From positions 1,243,501 through 1,307,500 of the forward strand of contig JADJJT010000001.1 in the NCBI GenBank assembly GCA_016706405.1: DNA of 64,000 nt. Reading direction: 5' to 3'. This stretch comes from Sphingobacteriales bacterium (GTDB taxonomy: Bacteria > Bacteroidota > Bacteroidia > Chitinophagales > UBA2359). The notes under the pieces are model-generated. The model was not told where the DNA came from and did not search any database. It worked only from the letters and a program-made list of their open reading frames with translations. Made by a program: the position numbers and the translations under genes. This document shows, in pieces, positions 57,426 through 64,000 of this stretch (position 1 is its first letter; each line of letters begins with the position of its first letter).

Positions 57426-58034
57426 TTACTTTGAATATAACTCTACGATTAGTTGTTCGTTTATATTTTCCGGAATATCAGCACGTTGAGGCAAAGCAAT
57501 AAAAGTGCCCACATTTGTTTCATTGTTCCAGTCTAACCAATTATATTGTTTTCCGCGTTTTGCAACGGCCGATTTAATAAACTCAAGTTCAAGGCTTTTA
57601 GGCACAACGCCTACAACATCGCCGGGTTGCAGAAACATTGAAGGTATATTTGCCCGATTACCATTAACAAGGATATGACGGTGTGTAACTAACTGGCGGG
57701 CTGCGCGGCGTGTAGGCGCCAAGCCCAAGCGGTAAACTACGTTATCTAAACGCGATTCTAACAACTGCAATAATATTTCGCCGGTAATACCATGTCGGCG
57801 AGCAGCCTCGTGGAAAGTACGGCGGAATTGGCGTTCTAAAACGCCATAAGTATATTTAGCTTTTTGTTTTTCTGTCAATTGGATTCCATACTCGCTTGTT
57901 GTGCTTTTGCGTTTTTTAGAAAGTCCATGTTGCCCGGGCGGATATTGGCGTTTTTCGAAAGATCGGTCATAGCCAAAAATGGCCTCTCCAAATTTGCGAG
58001 CTATTTTAGTTGCAGGTCCGGTATATCGTGCCAT
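57426..58034 (-). CDS. rpsD: Ribosomal protein uS4
   Basis: 202 residues. The N-terminus [16 protein letters not shown] and RQYPPGQHG motif region (given as [16 protein letters not shown]) is typical of bacterial uS4 without the zinc cysteines. The S4 RNA-binding domain has [30 protein letters not shown] (given in part), with the terminal segment IVELYSK. It starts 30S assembly by binding the 5' domain of 16S rRNA. Confidence 0.98.
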   Translation of the reverse strand: MARYTGPATKIARKFGEAIFGYDRSFEKRQYPPGQHGLSKKRKSTTSEYGIQLTEKQKAKYTYGVLERQFRRTFHEAARRHGITGEILLQLLESRLDNVVYRLGLAPTRRAARQLVTHRHILVNGNRANIPSMFLQPGDVVGVVPKSLELEFIKSAVAKRGKQYNWLDWNNETNVGTFIALPQRADIPENINEQLIVELYSK

Positions 58035-58092
58035 ATATTTTTATAATGCAATTTGTTTGCGTTCTATTAAAATTTTGCTTAAAAAAATTATT

Positions 58093-58488
58093 TTATACAC
58101 GCCTACGTTTTGGTGGGCGGCAGCCATTATGAGGTAATGGTGTTATATCGCGTATCAAAGTAACTTCAATCCCGCTTTGGGTAATGGTGCGTATAGCAGA
58201 TTCGCGTCCTGAGCCGGGACCACGTACAAACACCTCTACCCTGCGCAACCCGGCCTCATGGGCAACCGAGGCGGCATCTTGTGCGGCTACCTGTGCAGCA
58301 TAGGGTGTATTTTTTTTCGAGCCGCGGAAGCCAGCTTTACCAGCCGACCCCCAAGATATAACTTGGCCGCCGGCGTTGGTCATTGTAACAATAATATTGT
58401 TAAAGCTGGCCTGAATATAGGCACGGCCATCGGCTTCGACCTTAACAATTCGTTTTTTTACTACTTTTTTGCCTTTAACTTTTGCCAT
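58093..58488 (-). CDS. rpsK: Ribosomal protein uS11
   Basis: 131 residues. Core motifs are [40 protein letters not shown], and the C-terminal [18 protein letters not shown]. It forms part of the 30S platform near the mRNA exit. A basic Lys-rich N-terminus is usual in Bacteroidota. Followed by rpsD after 58 bases. Confidence 0.98.
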   Translation of the reverse strand: MAKVKGKKVVKKRIVKVEADGRAYIQASFNNIIVTMTNAGGQVISWGSAGKAGFRGSKKNTPYAAQVAAQDAASVAHEAGLRRVEVFVRGPGSGRESAIRTITQSGIEVTLIRDITPLPHNGCRPPKRRRV

Positions 58489-58637
58489 GGCAATTATTTT
58501 GAAGCGATTTTACGCTAATAGATTATATGATTTAATAAAAAACATATTGTTTTAAGCAACTTATAGTTATTAAAACAATAAAAAATATAAATATCGTAAC
58601 GACTGACGCTGCTTCGGCAGGTTATAACTATCTAGGT

Positions 58638-59012
58638 TTATTTACCTACTTTCTTTTTACCTGCAACCGTTTTGCGTTTACCTTTCCGTGTACGGGCGTT
58701 GGTACGTGTACGTTGCCCGCGCAAGGGCAAGCCCTTACGGTGCCGAATACCTCGGTAAGAGCCGATATCCATTAAGCGTTTTATGCTCAATTGAGTTTCG
58801 GCGCGCAATTCTCCCTCAAGGGTATAATCGCCTAATACTACACGCAAACGAGTAACTTCCTCGTCTGAAAGGTCTTTAACCTTTTTATTGTGGTCAATTT
58901 TTGCCTTATCGAGTACTTCTTTTGCGCGTGTATTGCCAACTCCATAAATATAGGTTAAGCCAATACAAGCGCGTTTCATACGGGGCAAATCAACACCTGC
59001 TAAACGAGCCAT
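58638..59012 (-). CDS. rpsM: Ribosomal protein uS13
   Basis: 124 residues. [25 protein letters not shown] opens the H2TH region (in part), and [25 protein letters not shown] (in part [13 protein letters not shown]) is the signature near the C-terminus; a basic Lys tail follows. It sits in the 30S head contacting tRNA. The start lies 3 bases after the rpmJ stop, so the two are translationally close. A 149-base gap to rpsK follows. Confidence 0.98.
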   Translation of the reverse strand: MARLAGVDLPRMKRACIGLTYIYGVGNTRAKEVLDKAKIDHNKKVKDLSDEEVTRLRVVLGDYTLEGELRAETQLSIKRLMDIGSYRGIRHRKGLPLRGQRTRTNARTRKGKRKTVAGKKKVGK

Positions 59013-59015
59013 ATT

Positions 59016-59132
59016 TTATCCTTGTCTTTGTTTAAGCTTTGGGTTCTTTTTGTTAATAATAAAAAGCTTACCTTTGCGTCGTACAACGATGCAATCGGCG
59101 CTTCGTTTTTTAACAGATGCACGAACTTTCAT
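59016..59132 (-). CDS. rpmJ: Ribosomal protein bL36
   Basis: 38 residues, too short for many gene callers. The frame reads [14 protein letters not shown], then [15 protein letters not shown] and ends PKLKQRQG, the bL36 pattern. Only one of the zinc-ligand cysteines is present (Cys14), so this is the zinc-free (C-minus) form, as is common in Bacteroidota. It lies between infA and rpsM in the conserved order and stops 3 bases before rpsM. Confidence 0.95.
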   Translation of the reverse strand: MKVRASVKKRSADCIVVRRKGKLFIINKKNPKLKQRQG

Positions 59133-59215
59133 GACGTCTGTAAGTTTTTTTTAGTTATTTGCCTTTCGCGCTTTCTATTATTAACAGTAACGCTATGGCA
59201 ATTATATTAATTAAT

Positions 59216-59434
59216 TTATTTATAACGATATGTGATGCGACCTTTGGTCAAATCGTATGGGGTCATTTCTATCATTACCTTATCTCCTGGTAGAATCCGG
59301 ATATAATTCATACGCATTTTTCCGGATATATGTGCTATTATTTCGTGTCCATTCTCTAACTTAACCCTATATTTTGCGTTTCCTAACGATTCAGTAACAA
59401 TGCCATCTAATATAATAAGGTCTTTATTGGCCAT
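59216..59434 (-). CDS. infA: Translation initiation factor IF-1
   Basis: 72 residues from ATG 59434, the universal IF-1 length; an in-frame Met 4 codons upstream is not needed. The S1/OB fold is recognisable: [39 protein letters not shown] and [19 protein letters not shown], ending TYRYK. It binds the 30S A site during initiation. It is preceded by a good -7 box, so a promoter inside the spc/alpha block is likely. Confidence 0.97.
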   Translation of the reverse strand: MANKDLIILDGIVTESLGNAKYRVKLENGHEIIAHISGKMRMNYIRILPGDKVMIEMTPYDLTKGRITYRYK

Positions 59435-59502
59435 AAGGGTAAACAAAAGGTAACATAATGAGGTGTTTTTGGTACTTATTTGCCAAAAACTGAATTAGCA
59501 CG

Positions 59503-59510
59503 CAAAGATA
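59503..59510 (-). promoter_or_regulatory. infA promoter -7 box TATCTTTG
   Basis: A TAnnTTTG match 69 bases upstream of infA, in the gap after map; it would start transcription of infA-rpmJ-rpsM-rpsK-rpsD-rpoA-rplQ. Confidence 0.5.
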
Positions 59511-59533
59511 CAGTTTTTTTTAAGAATTTGTAT

Positions 59534-60352
59534 CTACACAAACGCTAAATACTCATTATTTTTTAATGCCGCTTCAATTTCACTGAATGACGACAAAATA
59601 TCGGCTGTTTGTTTACCAATTGTGATGGTATGTTCAAAATGTGCCGATGCTTTCCCATCGGCTGTTCTAATTGTTGTCTTATCTTCATCACCTACTATTT
59701 CTTTTCTTCCTAAATTAATCATTGGCTCGATAGCCAAAACCAAACCCTGCAATAGTTTAATACCATCTCCTCTTCTTCCATAGTTAGGCACATCAGGTGC
59801 TTCGTGCAGGTTTTTTCCAACTCCATGTCCTACCAATTCGCGTACTACACCGTAATTATTAATACGTTCAGTATATTGTTGTATTGCAAATCCTATATCG
59901 CCTATTCGTTTACCAACTACTGCCTGTTCTATGCCTTTATATAACGACTCTTTTGTAACTTGCAAAAGTTTTACGACCTCAGTACTAACGGCTTTAAAGC
60001 AATAGGTATAAGCTGAGTCTCCATAAAAACCATTTGCCAAAACGCCACAATCAATAGAAATTACATCCTCTTCGCCTAATTGGTAATCACTTGGTAATCC
60101 ATGTACTACGGCATCATTAACCGATATACATAAGGTTGCCGGAAAACCATTGTACCCTTTAAAGCCCGGAATCGCTTGGTTGTCTCTAATAAATTCCTCG
60201 GCTAACACATCTAACCGCTTGGTTGTAACTCCGGGTTTTATAAAAGGCACTAACGCCGCATGTGTTTTACCAACTAACAAACAACTTTGTCGTATTAACT
60301 CAATTTCATCGTTTGTTTTATAGTAAATATCTTTTGAGGTTCTACGGCGCAA
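59534..60352 (-). CDS. map: Methionine aminopeptidase type I
   Basis: 272 residues, usual for type Ia MetAP. It removes the initiator Met from nascent proteins. The five metal ligands are visible in order: Asp in ISIDCGV, Asp in GDSAYTY, His in VGHGVGKNLHE, Glu in AIEPMINLG and Glu in SAHFEHTI; the substrate His is in AVVHGLPSD. Placement between secY and infA matches other Bacteroidota and many bacteria (secY-adk/map-infA), without adk here. Confidence 0.97.
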   Translation of the reverse strand: MRRRTSKDIYYKTNDEIELIRQSCLLVGKTHAALVPFIKPGVTTKRLDVLAEEFIRDNQAIPGFKGYNGFPATLCISVNDAVVHGLPSDYQLGEEDVISIDCGVLANGFYGDSAYTYCFKAVSTEVVKLLQVTKESLYKGIEQAVVGKRIGDIGFAIQQYTERINNYGVVRELVGHGVGKNLHEAPDVPNYGRRGDGIKLLQGLVLAIEPMINLGRKEIVGDEDKTTIRTADGKASAHFEHTITIGKQTADILSSFSEIEAALKNNEYLAFV

Positions 60353-60459
60353 GGCTTAATTAGCTGGTTTTAAATTGATTGTAGAAAGAACTTTTTTATT
60401 TAGCAATGATATTTCTTGGGTTATTTTTCTCCGTATTTATTTTCTTACAATATTATTTT

Positions 60460-61821
60460 TTATTTCGTTGTTTGCTGTTCTAAGTCTGTATCGGCATAGG
60501 CATTACGGCCACGAATTCGTGAGCCACCTGCAATTAAGCCATCATATTTCTGATTTAACAAGTGGGTTTCTATTTGTTGGAGGGTATCAAGTAGCACACC
60601 TACCATAATTAGCAACGAGGTGCCGCCAAAAAATCCGGATAGCTGCGAGGTTACACCTAATCCGGCAACAATGGCCGGAAGTACGCCTATGAATGCTAAG
60701 CATATACCACCTGGCAAAGTTAATCTCGATACTACTCCATCTATATATTCGGCTGTTTCGGCACCAGGTTTTACACCTTGGATAAACCCGCCATTTCGTT
60801 TAAGGTCGTCGGCCATTTGGGTTGGGTTAATCATAATAGCCGTATAAATATAAGTAAAGGCCAATACAATTATGAAATAAATAGCTTCGTACCAAAATGT
60901 TCCAACGTAACCATTGTTTTGTATATTTTGCATCATTTCTGATTCGGGCATAAATTGGGCCACGAATGAGGGAATAAATAGAATAGCTTGTGCAAATATG
61001 ATGGGCATTACCCCAGCCGTATTGAGTTTAATTGGAATAAATGAGCGAGAACCGCTTGTTTGCCTGTTTCCTACCACTCTTTTAGCATACTGCACTTGAA
61101 TTCGGCGTACTGCTTGGGTAAGCACAATACAAAATACAACAATGGCCAAAAAGAATAAAATTTCGAGCAAGAAGAAGATTAGTCCACCGCCGCCCGAAGC
61201 TGTTTTAGCATTGAATTCGGCTGCAATTGCAAACGGAAAACGCGCTACAATACCAACCGCTATTATGAACGAAATACCATTGCCAATACCTTTGTCGGTA
61301 ATGCGCTCGCCCAACCACATACAAAATATAGTACCAGCTGTTAATACAATAACGGTTGATATTGAGAACAAAAATGGATCTATAACAATGGCTGGACCTG
61401 CTGTATAGCGCAAGTACGTAATATAACCTACACTTTGTAAGATAGTAACGCCTATAGTAAGGTAGCGGGTCAATTGGTTTATTTTTCTTCGACCGCTCTC
61501 ACCTTCTTTTTGTAATTTTTGAAAATAAGGTACCGCCATCGTAAGTAACTGCACTGCTATTGATGCCGAGATATATGGCATAATACCCAATGAAAATATG
61601 GAGGCACGGTTAAACGAGCCACCTACAAACATGTCGAGTAAACCCAGTAATCCGGAGCCGCCCGACTTGGCCAAATCACCCAAAGCATTGGGGTCAACGC
61701 CGGGCAAAACAATGTAAGTACCAATCCGATATATAAATATCAATAAAAAGGTATAGATGAGTTTTTTGCGCAACTCTTCTATACTAAAAATATTTTTAAT
61801 CGTTTCTATAAAGCCTTTCAT
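60460..61821 (-). CDS. secY: Preprotein translocase channel subunit SecY
   Basis: 453 residues with ten predicted membrane spans. SecY signatures are YRIGTYIVLPGVDP, GIMPYISASIAVQLL, the plug/TM2 region, GIGNGISFIIAVGIVARFP (in part) and the cytoplasmic loops contacting SecA/ribosome: YAKRVVGNRQTSGSRSFIPIKLN (in part) and GFIQGVKPGAETAEYIDGVVSRLTLPG (in part). It forms the inner-membrane channel for unfolded proteins and membrane insertion. It follows rplO as in the classical spc operon. Confidence 0.98.
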   Translation of the reverse strand: MKGFIETIKNIFSIEELRKKLIYTFLLIFIYRIGTYIVLPGVDPNALGDLAKSGGSGLLGLLDMFVGGSFNRASIFSLGIMPYISASIAVQLLTMAVPYFQKLQKEGESGRRKINQLTRYLTIGVTILQSVGYITYLRYTAGPAIVIDPFLFSISTVIVLTAGTIFCMWLGERITDKGIGNGISFIIAVGIVARFPFAIAAEFNAKTASGGGGLIFFLLEILFFLAIVVFCIVLTQAVRRIQVQYAKRVVGNRQTSGSRSFIPIKLNTAGVMPIIFAQAILFIPSFVAQFMPESEMMQNIQNNGYVGTFWYEAIYFIIVLAFTYIYTAIMINPTQMADDLKRNGGFIQGVKPGAETAEYIDGVVSRLTLPGGICLAFIGVLPAIVAGLGVTSQLSGFFGGTSLLIMVGVLLDTLQQIETHLLNQKYDGLIAGGSRIRGRNAYADTDLEQQTTK

Positions 61822-61934
61822 GGTGTACCGCTAGGTTGAGGTATATTTAGATGTAGAAAGGCCATTCCTTTTGAGATATGCAATATATTATACAAAACAG
61901 GGTGGCGCTTTCCGGATGGATATATTTAAATTAA

Positions 61935-62387
61935 TTAAGCAATTGGTTCAAAGCTTCCACCTGCCGCTTCAACGGCTTGTTTGGCTTTTTCGCTTGCTGC
62001 GTGAAGTTTTACGGTTAATGGTTTTGACAAATTGCCTTTAGCCAAGAGTTTTACTTTATCGTTTTGCTGCACTAAATGGCATTGACGTAGTGTCTCGAAG
62101 CTGATATCGGTTAAATTATGTTTATCGGCAAAATATTGCAATTCAGATAAATTAAAAGCAACGTATTCTATGCGATTAATATTTTTAAAACCGCGTTTGG
62201 GCAAACGGCGTTGGATAGGTGTTTGACCGCCTTCGTGGTTAAACTTTCGGTGGTAGCCTGAGCGTGATTTGGCACCTTTTAAGCCGCGGGTTGCCGTATT
62301 GCCATGTCCCGAGCCTTCGCCACGGGCAATACGTTTGCTTGATTTGGTGCTGCCTTTTGCAGGGCGTAAATTACTAAGTATATTCAT
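61935..62387 (-). CDS. rplO: Ribosomal protein uL15
   Basis: 150 residues. NLRPAKGSTKSSKRIARGEGSG-like N-terminal extension (in part RPAKGSTKSSKRIARGEGSG), GHGNTATRGLKGAKSRSG, and FNHEGGQTPIQRRLPKRGF are family hallmarks. It supports late 50S assembly around 23S domains II-V. It begins 6 bases after the rpmD stop codon, indicating coupled expression. Confidence 0.98.
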   Translation of the reverse strand: MNILSNLRPAKGSTKSSKRIARGEGSGHGNTATRGLKGAKSRSGYHRKFNHEGGQTPIQRRLPKRGFKNINRIEYVAFNLSELQYFADKHNLTDISFETLRQCHLVQQNDKVKLLAKGNLSKPLTVKLHAASEKAKQAVEAAGGSFEPIA

Positions 62388-62393
62388 GGTTTA

Positions 62394-62573
62394 TTAAACG
62401 TTTTCTACGGTAACTAAATGGGCTACTTTGGCAATCATACCTTTTATTTGCGGTGTAGCTTCGTGCTCAACGGTTTGTTGCATTTTACGAATGCCCAATG
62501 CTTTAAGGGTTGCCTTTTGCCTAACTGGGCGGTCAATTGCGCTTTTTACTTGTTTAATACGTACTTTACTCAT
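62394..62573 (-). CDS. rpmD: Ribosomal protein uL30
   Basis: 59 residues, too short for many gene callers. The frame starts MSKVRIKQVKSAIDRP, has RQKATLKALGIRKMQQTVEH as the family signature (RxxxTLxALGLRKxxxxV) and ends in MIAKVAHLVTVENV. It is in the expected place between rpsE and rplO. Confidence 0.96.
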   Translation of the reverse strand: MSKVRIKQVKSAIDRPVRQKATLKALGIRKMQQTVEHEATPQIKGMIAKVAHLVTVENV

Positions 62574-62637
62574 GGTTATATTTGCGAGTTGCGGCCTTTA
62601 TTAATAATAAAAAATATAAATAACAGGTTTTTTATTT

Positions 62638-63159
62638 TTATCCGTTCAATACTTTGCCAACTGTTGTGGCCCTTTGTTTTGCAATGGTTTGGGGTTCGCG
62701 CAATAAGGCAAGCGCATTAAGAGTTGCTTTTACTACGTTGTGAGGGTTAGAGGAACCTAAGGACTTAGCAATTACGTTGTGCACCCCGGCACTTTCTAAA
62801 ACAGCACGCATTGCGCCGCCGGCAATTACGCCTGTACCTTTCGATGCGGGTTTAATTAATACTATTGCTGCCCCATATTTACCTAATTGTTCGTGTGGTA
62901 TAGTGCCATCAACAACAGATACTTTGATAAGATTTTTGAAAGCATCGTCTTTACCTTTGTCCATAGCTTCGCTAACCTCACGAGCTTTACCTAAACCATA
63001 ACCAACCGTTCCGTTAGCATCGCCAACTATAATCATGGCGGCAAATGTAAATGTACGTCCACCTTTGGTAACTTTTGCCACCCTGTTTACGCCAATTGAT
63101 TTATGGTTAAGACCTTCTGTTGAATTTGGGCGTACCCGGTTATAATGTATCTTTGCCAT
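62638..63159 (-). CDS. rpsE: Ribosomal protein uS5
   Basis: 173 residues. The double-stranded RNA-binding region has [22 protein letters not shown] and [15 protein letters not shown]; the C-terminal domain has [22 protein letters not shown] and [10 protein letters not shown]. It helps in decoding fidelity at the 30S mRNA entry. Order rplR-rpsE-rpmD is conserved. Confidence 0.98.
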   Translation of the reverse strand: MAKIHYNRVRPNSTEGLNHKSIGVNRVAKVTKGGRTFTFAAMIIVGDANGTVGYGLGKAREVSEAMDKGKDDAFKNLIKVSVVDGTIPHEQLGKYGAAIVLIKPASKGTGVIAGGAMRAVLESAGVHNVIAKSLGSSNPHNVVKATLNALALLREPQTIAKQRATTVGKVLNG

Positions 63160-63205
63160 GTATAATAAATGCTATTTTTGCGAATTTAATATAAAGATGA
63201 TTAAT

Positions 63206-63562
63206 CTAAAACTGTAAACCTCCTTCACGTGCACCGTCAGCTATTGCTTTTATACGTCCATGATATAAAAAGCCACCACGGTCAAATACAACTTCTGTAA
63301 CTCCGGCAGCCGAGGCACGTTCGGCAAGCAAAGCACCAACTTTTTTTGATTGATCAACCTTGTTGCCGCCAGCAGCAACAATAGCCGGATCTTTTGATGA
63401 TGCCCAACCCAAAGTGATACCCTTTGAGTCGTCTATTAATTGTGCGTATATATATTTATTGCTTCTGAACACCGCAAGTCGTGGACGTTGACTGGTGCCC
63501 TGAATTTTTTTGCGCACTTTAAGATGTATTTTTTTGCGACGTGATGCCTTGTTGACAGCCAT
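63206..63562 (-). CDS. rplR: Ribosomal protein uL18
   Basis: 118 residues. The basic N-terminus [37 protein letters not shown] (in part [20 protein letters not shown]) and C-terminal [26 protein letters not shown] (in part [14 protein letters not shown]) are diagnostic. It binds 5S rRNA in the 50S subunit. A 177-base gap, long for this operon, separates it from rplF. Confidence 0.98.
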   Translation of the reverse strand: MAVNKASRRKKIHLKVRKKIQGTSQRPRLAVFRSNKYIYAQLIDDSKGITLGWASSKDPAIVAAGGNKVDQSKKVGALLAERASAAGVTEVVFDRGGFLYHGRIKAIADGAREGGLQF

Positions 63563-63739
63563 GGTAATTATTTTTTTTTATGCCATGATTCAACGTTTAA
63601 AGTCGAATCTGATATATTTATCTATTTTTTATTAAGTTGATACTAATGTTCTAAGTGAATTTTACTTACTGGTAAATATAAAGCGATAACAAGAAGTATA
63701 GTGTGTATCTAAATAATGTTATAGCAATTATCAAAGAAA

Positions 63740-64000
63740 CTAGGCAGCAGTTTTGCCTGCTTTGCGGCGTATAACTTCGCCTTTAAACAAGATACCCTTG
63801 CCTTTAAATGGTTCAGGTTTCCGGAAGGAGCGTATTTTTGCACAAACCTGCCCTAACAATTGCTTGTCCAAAGACTGAAGTATAATGGAAGGGTTTTGCC
63901 CTTTTTCAGCGGTTGTTGTTGCAGTTACTTCTTTGGGTAATACAAAGTAAATTGGATGTGAGAAACCAAGTTGTAGCTCAAGTATCTGACCTGTGCAAGT
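63740..64000 (-). CDS. rplF: Ribosomal protein uL6, C-terminal part (runs off right edge)
   Basis: 86 C-terminal residues are visible before the TAG stop at 63740; the N-terminus lies beyond the window. The segment KIRSFRKPEPFKGKGILFKGEVIRRKAGK is diagnostic of uL6 (given in part as RKPEPFKGKGI and GEVIRRKAGK), preceded by ELQLGFSHPIYFVLP, the second uL6 repeat. It contacts 23S rRNA near the factor-binding site. It marks the continuation of the S10/spc cluster to the right. Confidence 0.95.
   Translation of the reverse strand, partial: TCTGQILELQLGFSHPIYFVLPKEVTATTTAEKGQNPSIILQSLDKQLLGQVCAKIRSFRKPEPFKGKGILFKGEVIRRKAGKTAA

Noticed and set aside
1..64000. CRISPR array, tRNA or rRNA genes, prophage or known defence system
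   Set aside because: Intergenic regions show no regularly spaced repeats, cloverleaf-like segments or rRNA-like stretches, and no gene matches phage or defence families.

Overview
The window looks like a chromosomal segment of a Bacteroidota bacterium, probably Saprospiria/Chitinophagia-like. Signs are moderate-to-low GC, a PorP/SprF-family type IX secretion (T9SS) membrane protein, a C-terminal T9SS-type sorting tail, a SusC-like TonB-dependent receptor with a carboxypeptidase-regulatory domain, very large cysteine- and repeat-rich secreted proteins, and promoters whose visible element is the Bacteroidota -7 box TAnnTTTG. The species cannot be named from the sequence.

Layout. (1) 1-7217, minus: one open frame of 2405 codons starting with a signal peptide and running off the left edge, a giant secreted protein. 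A small exported protein of unknown function (7330-7929) lies upstream. (2) 7930-9802: about 0.9 kb without genes, then a complete IS5-type insertion sequence of about 931 bp. (3) 10027-13459: a two-part FG-GAP/ASPIC (CRTAC1-like) lipoprotein gene split by a one-base frameshift in a T6 run. (4) 13460-22000: a hairpin-bearing intergenic repeat, gltX, a methyltransferase, an IcmF-type fused acyl-CoA mutase split by another one-base homopolymer frameshift, and asnS with a coiled-coil insertion. (5) 22092-39600: TonB-dependent receptor, ArsR regulator, tsaB, an M28 peptidase, a 1807-residue reprolysin-like metalloprotease with LamG and dockerin-like parts, an IPT/TIG lipoprotein, a bifunctional sugar-phosphate isomerase, yraN, gcvP and ridA. 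(6) 39794-45172: porP/sprF and an AT-rich surface-glycan patch (GT39-type glycosyltransferase, GH16 protein with lectin-like repeats and a TA microsatellite in its signal peptide, truncated acyltransferase). (7) 45203-55501: a conserved-looking unknown, CBS protein, tatC, M16 peptidase, argS, a second methyltransferase and a GT4 glycosyltransferase. (8) 55644-64000, minus: the spc/alpha ribosomal block rplF-rplR-rpsE-rpmD-rplO-secY-map-infA-rpmJ-rpsM-rpsK-rpsD-rpoA-rplQ, closed by a strong terminator.

Functionally the window joins core translation and secretion (ribosomal proteins, three aminoacyl-tRNA synthetases, SecY, TatC) with an envelope/extracellular programme (T9SS component, giant secreted proteins, proteases, TonB receptor, glycan enzymes). 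No CRISPR array, tRNA, rRNA, recognisable phage or known defence system was found. The most unusual signals are a strongly over-represented palindrome, TCCGGA/ATCCGGAT; the (TA)n tract in the GH16 gene; the two homopolymer frameshifts; and the architecture of the giant secreted protein.
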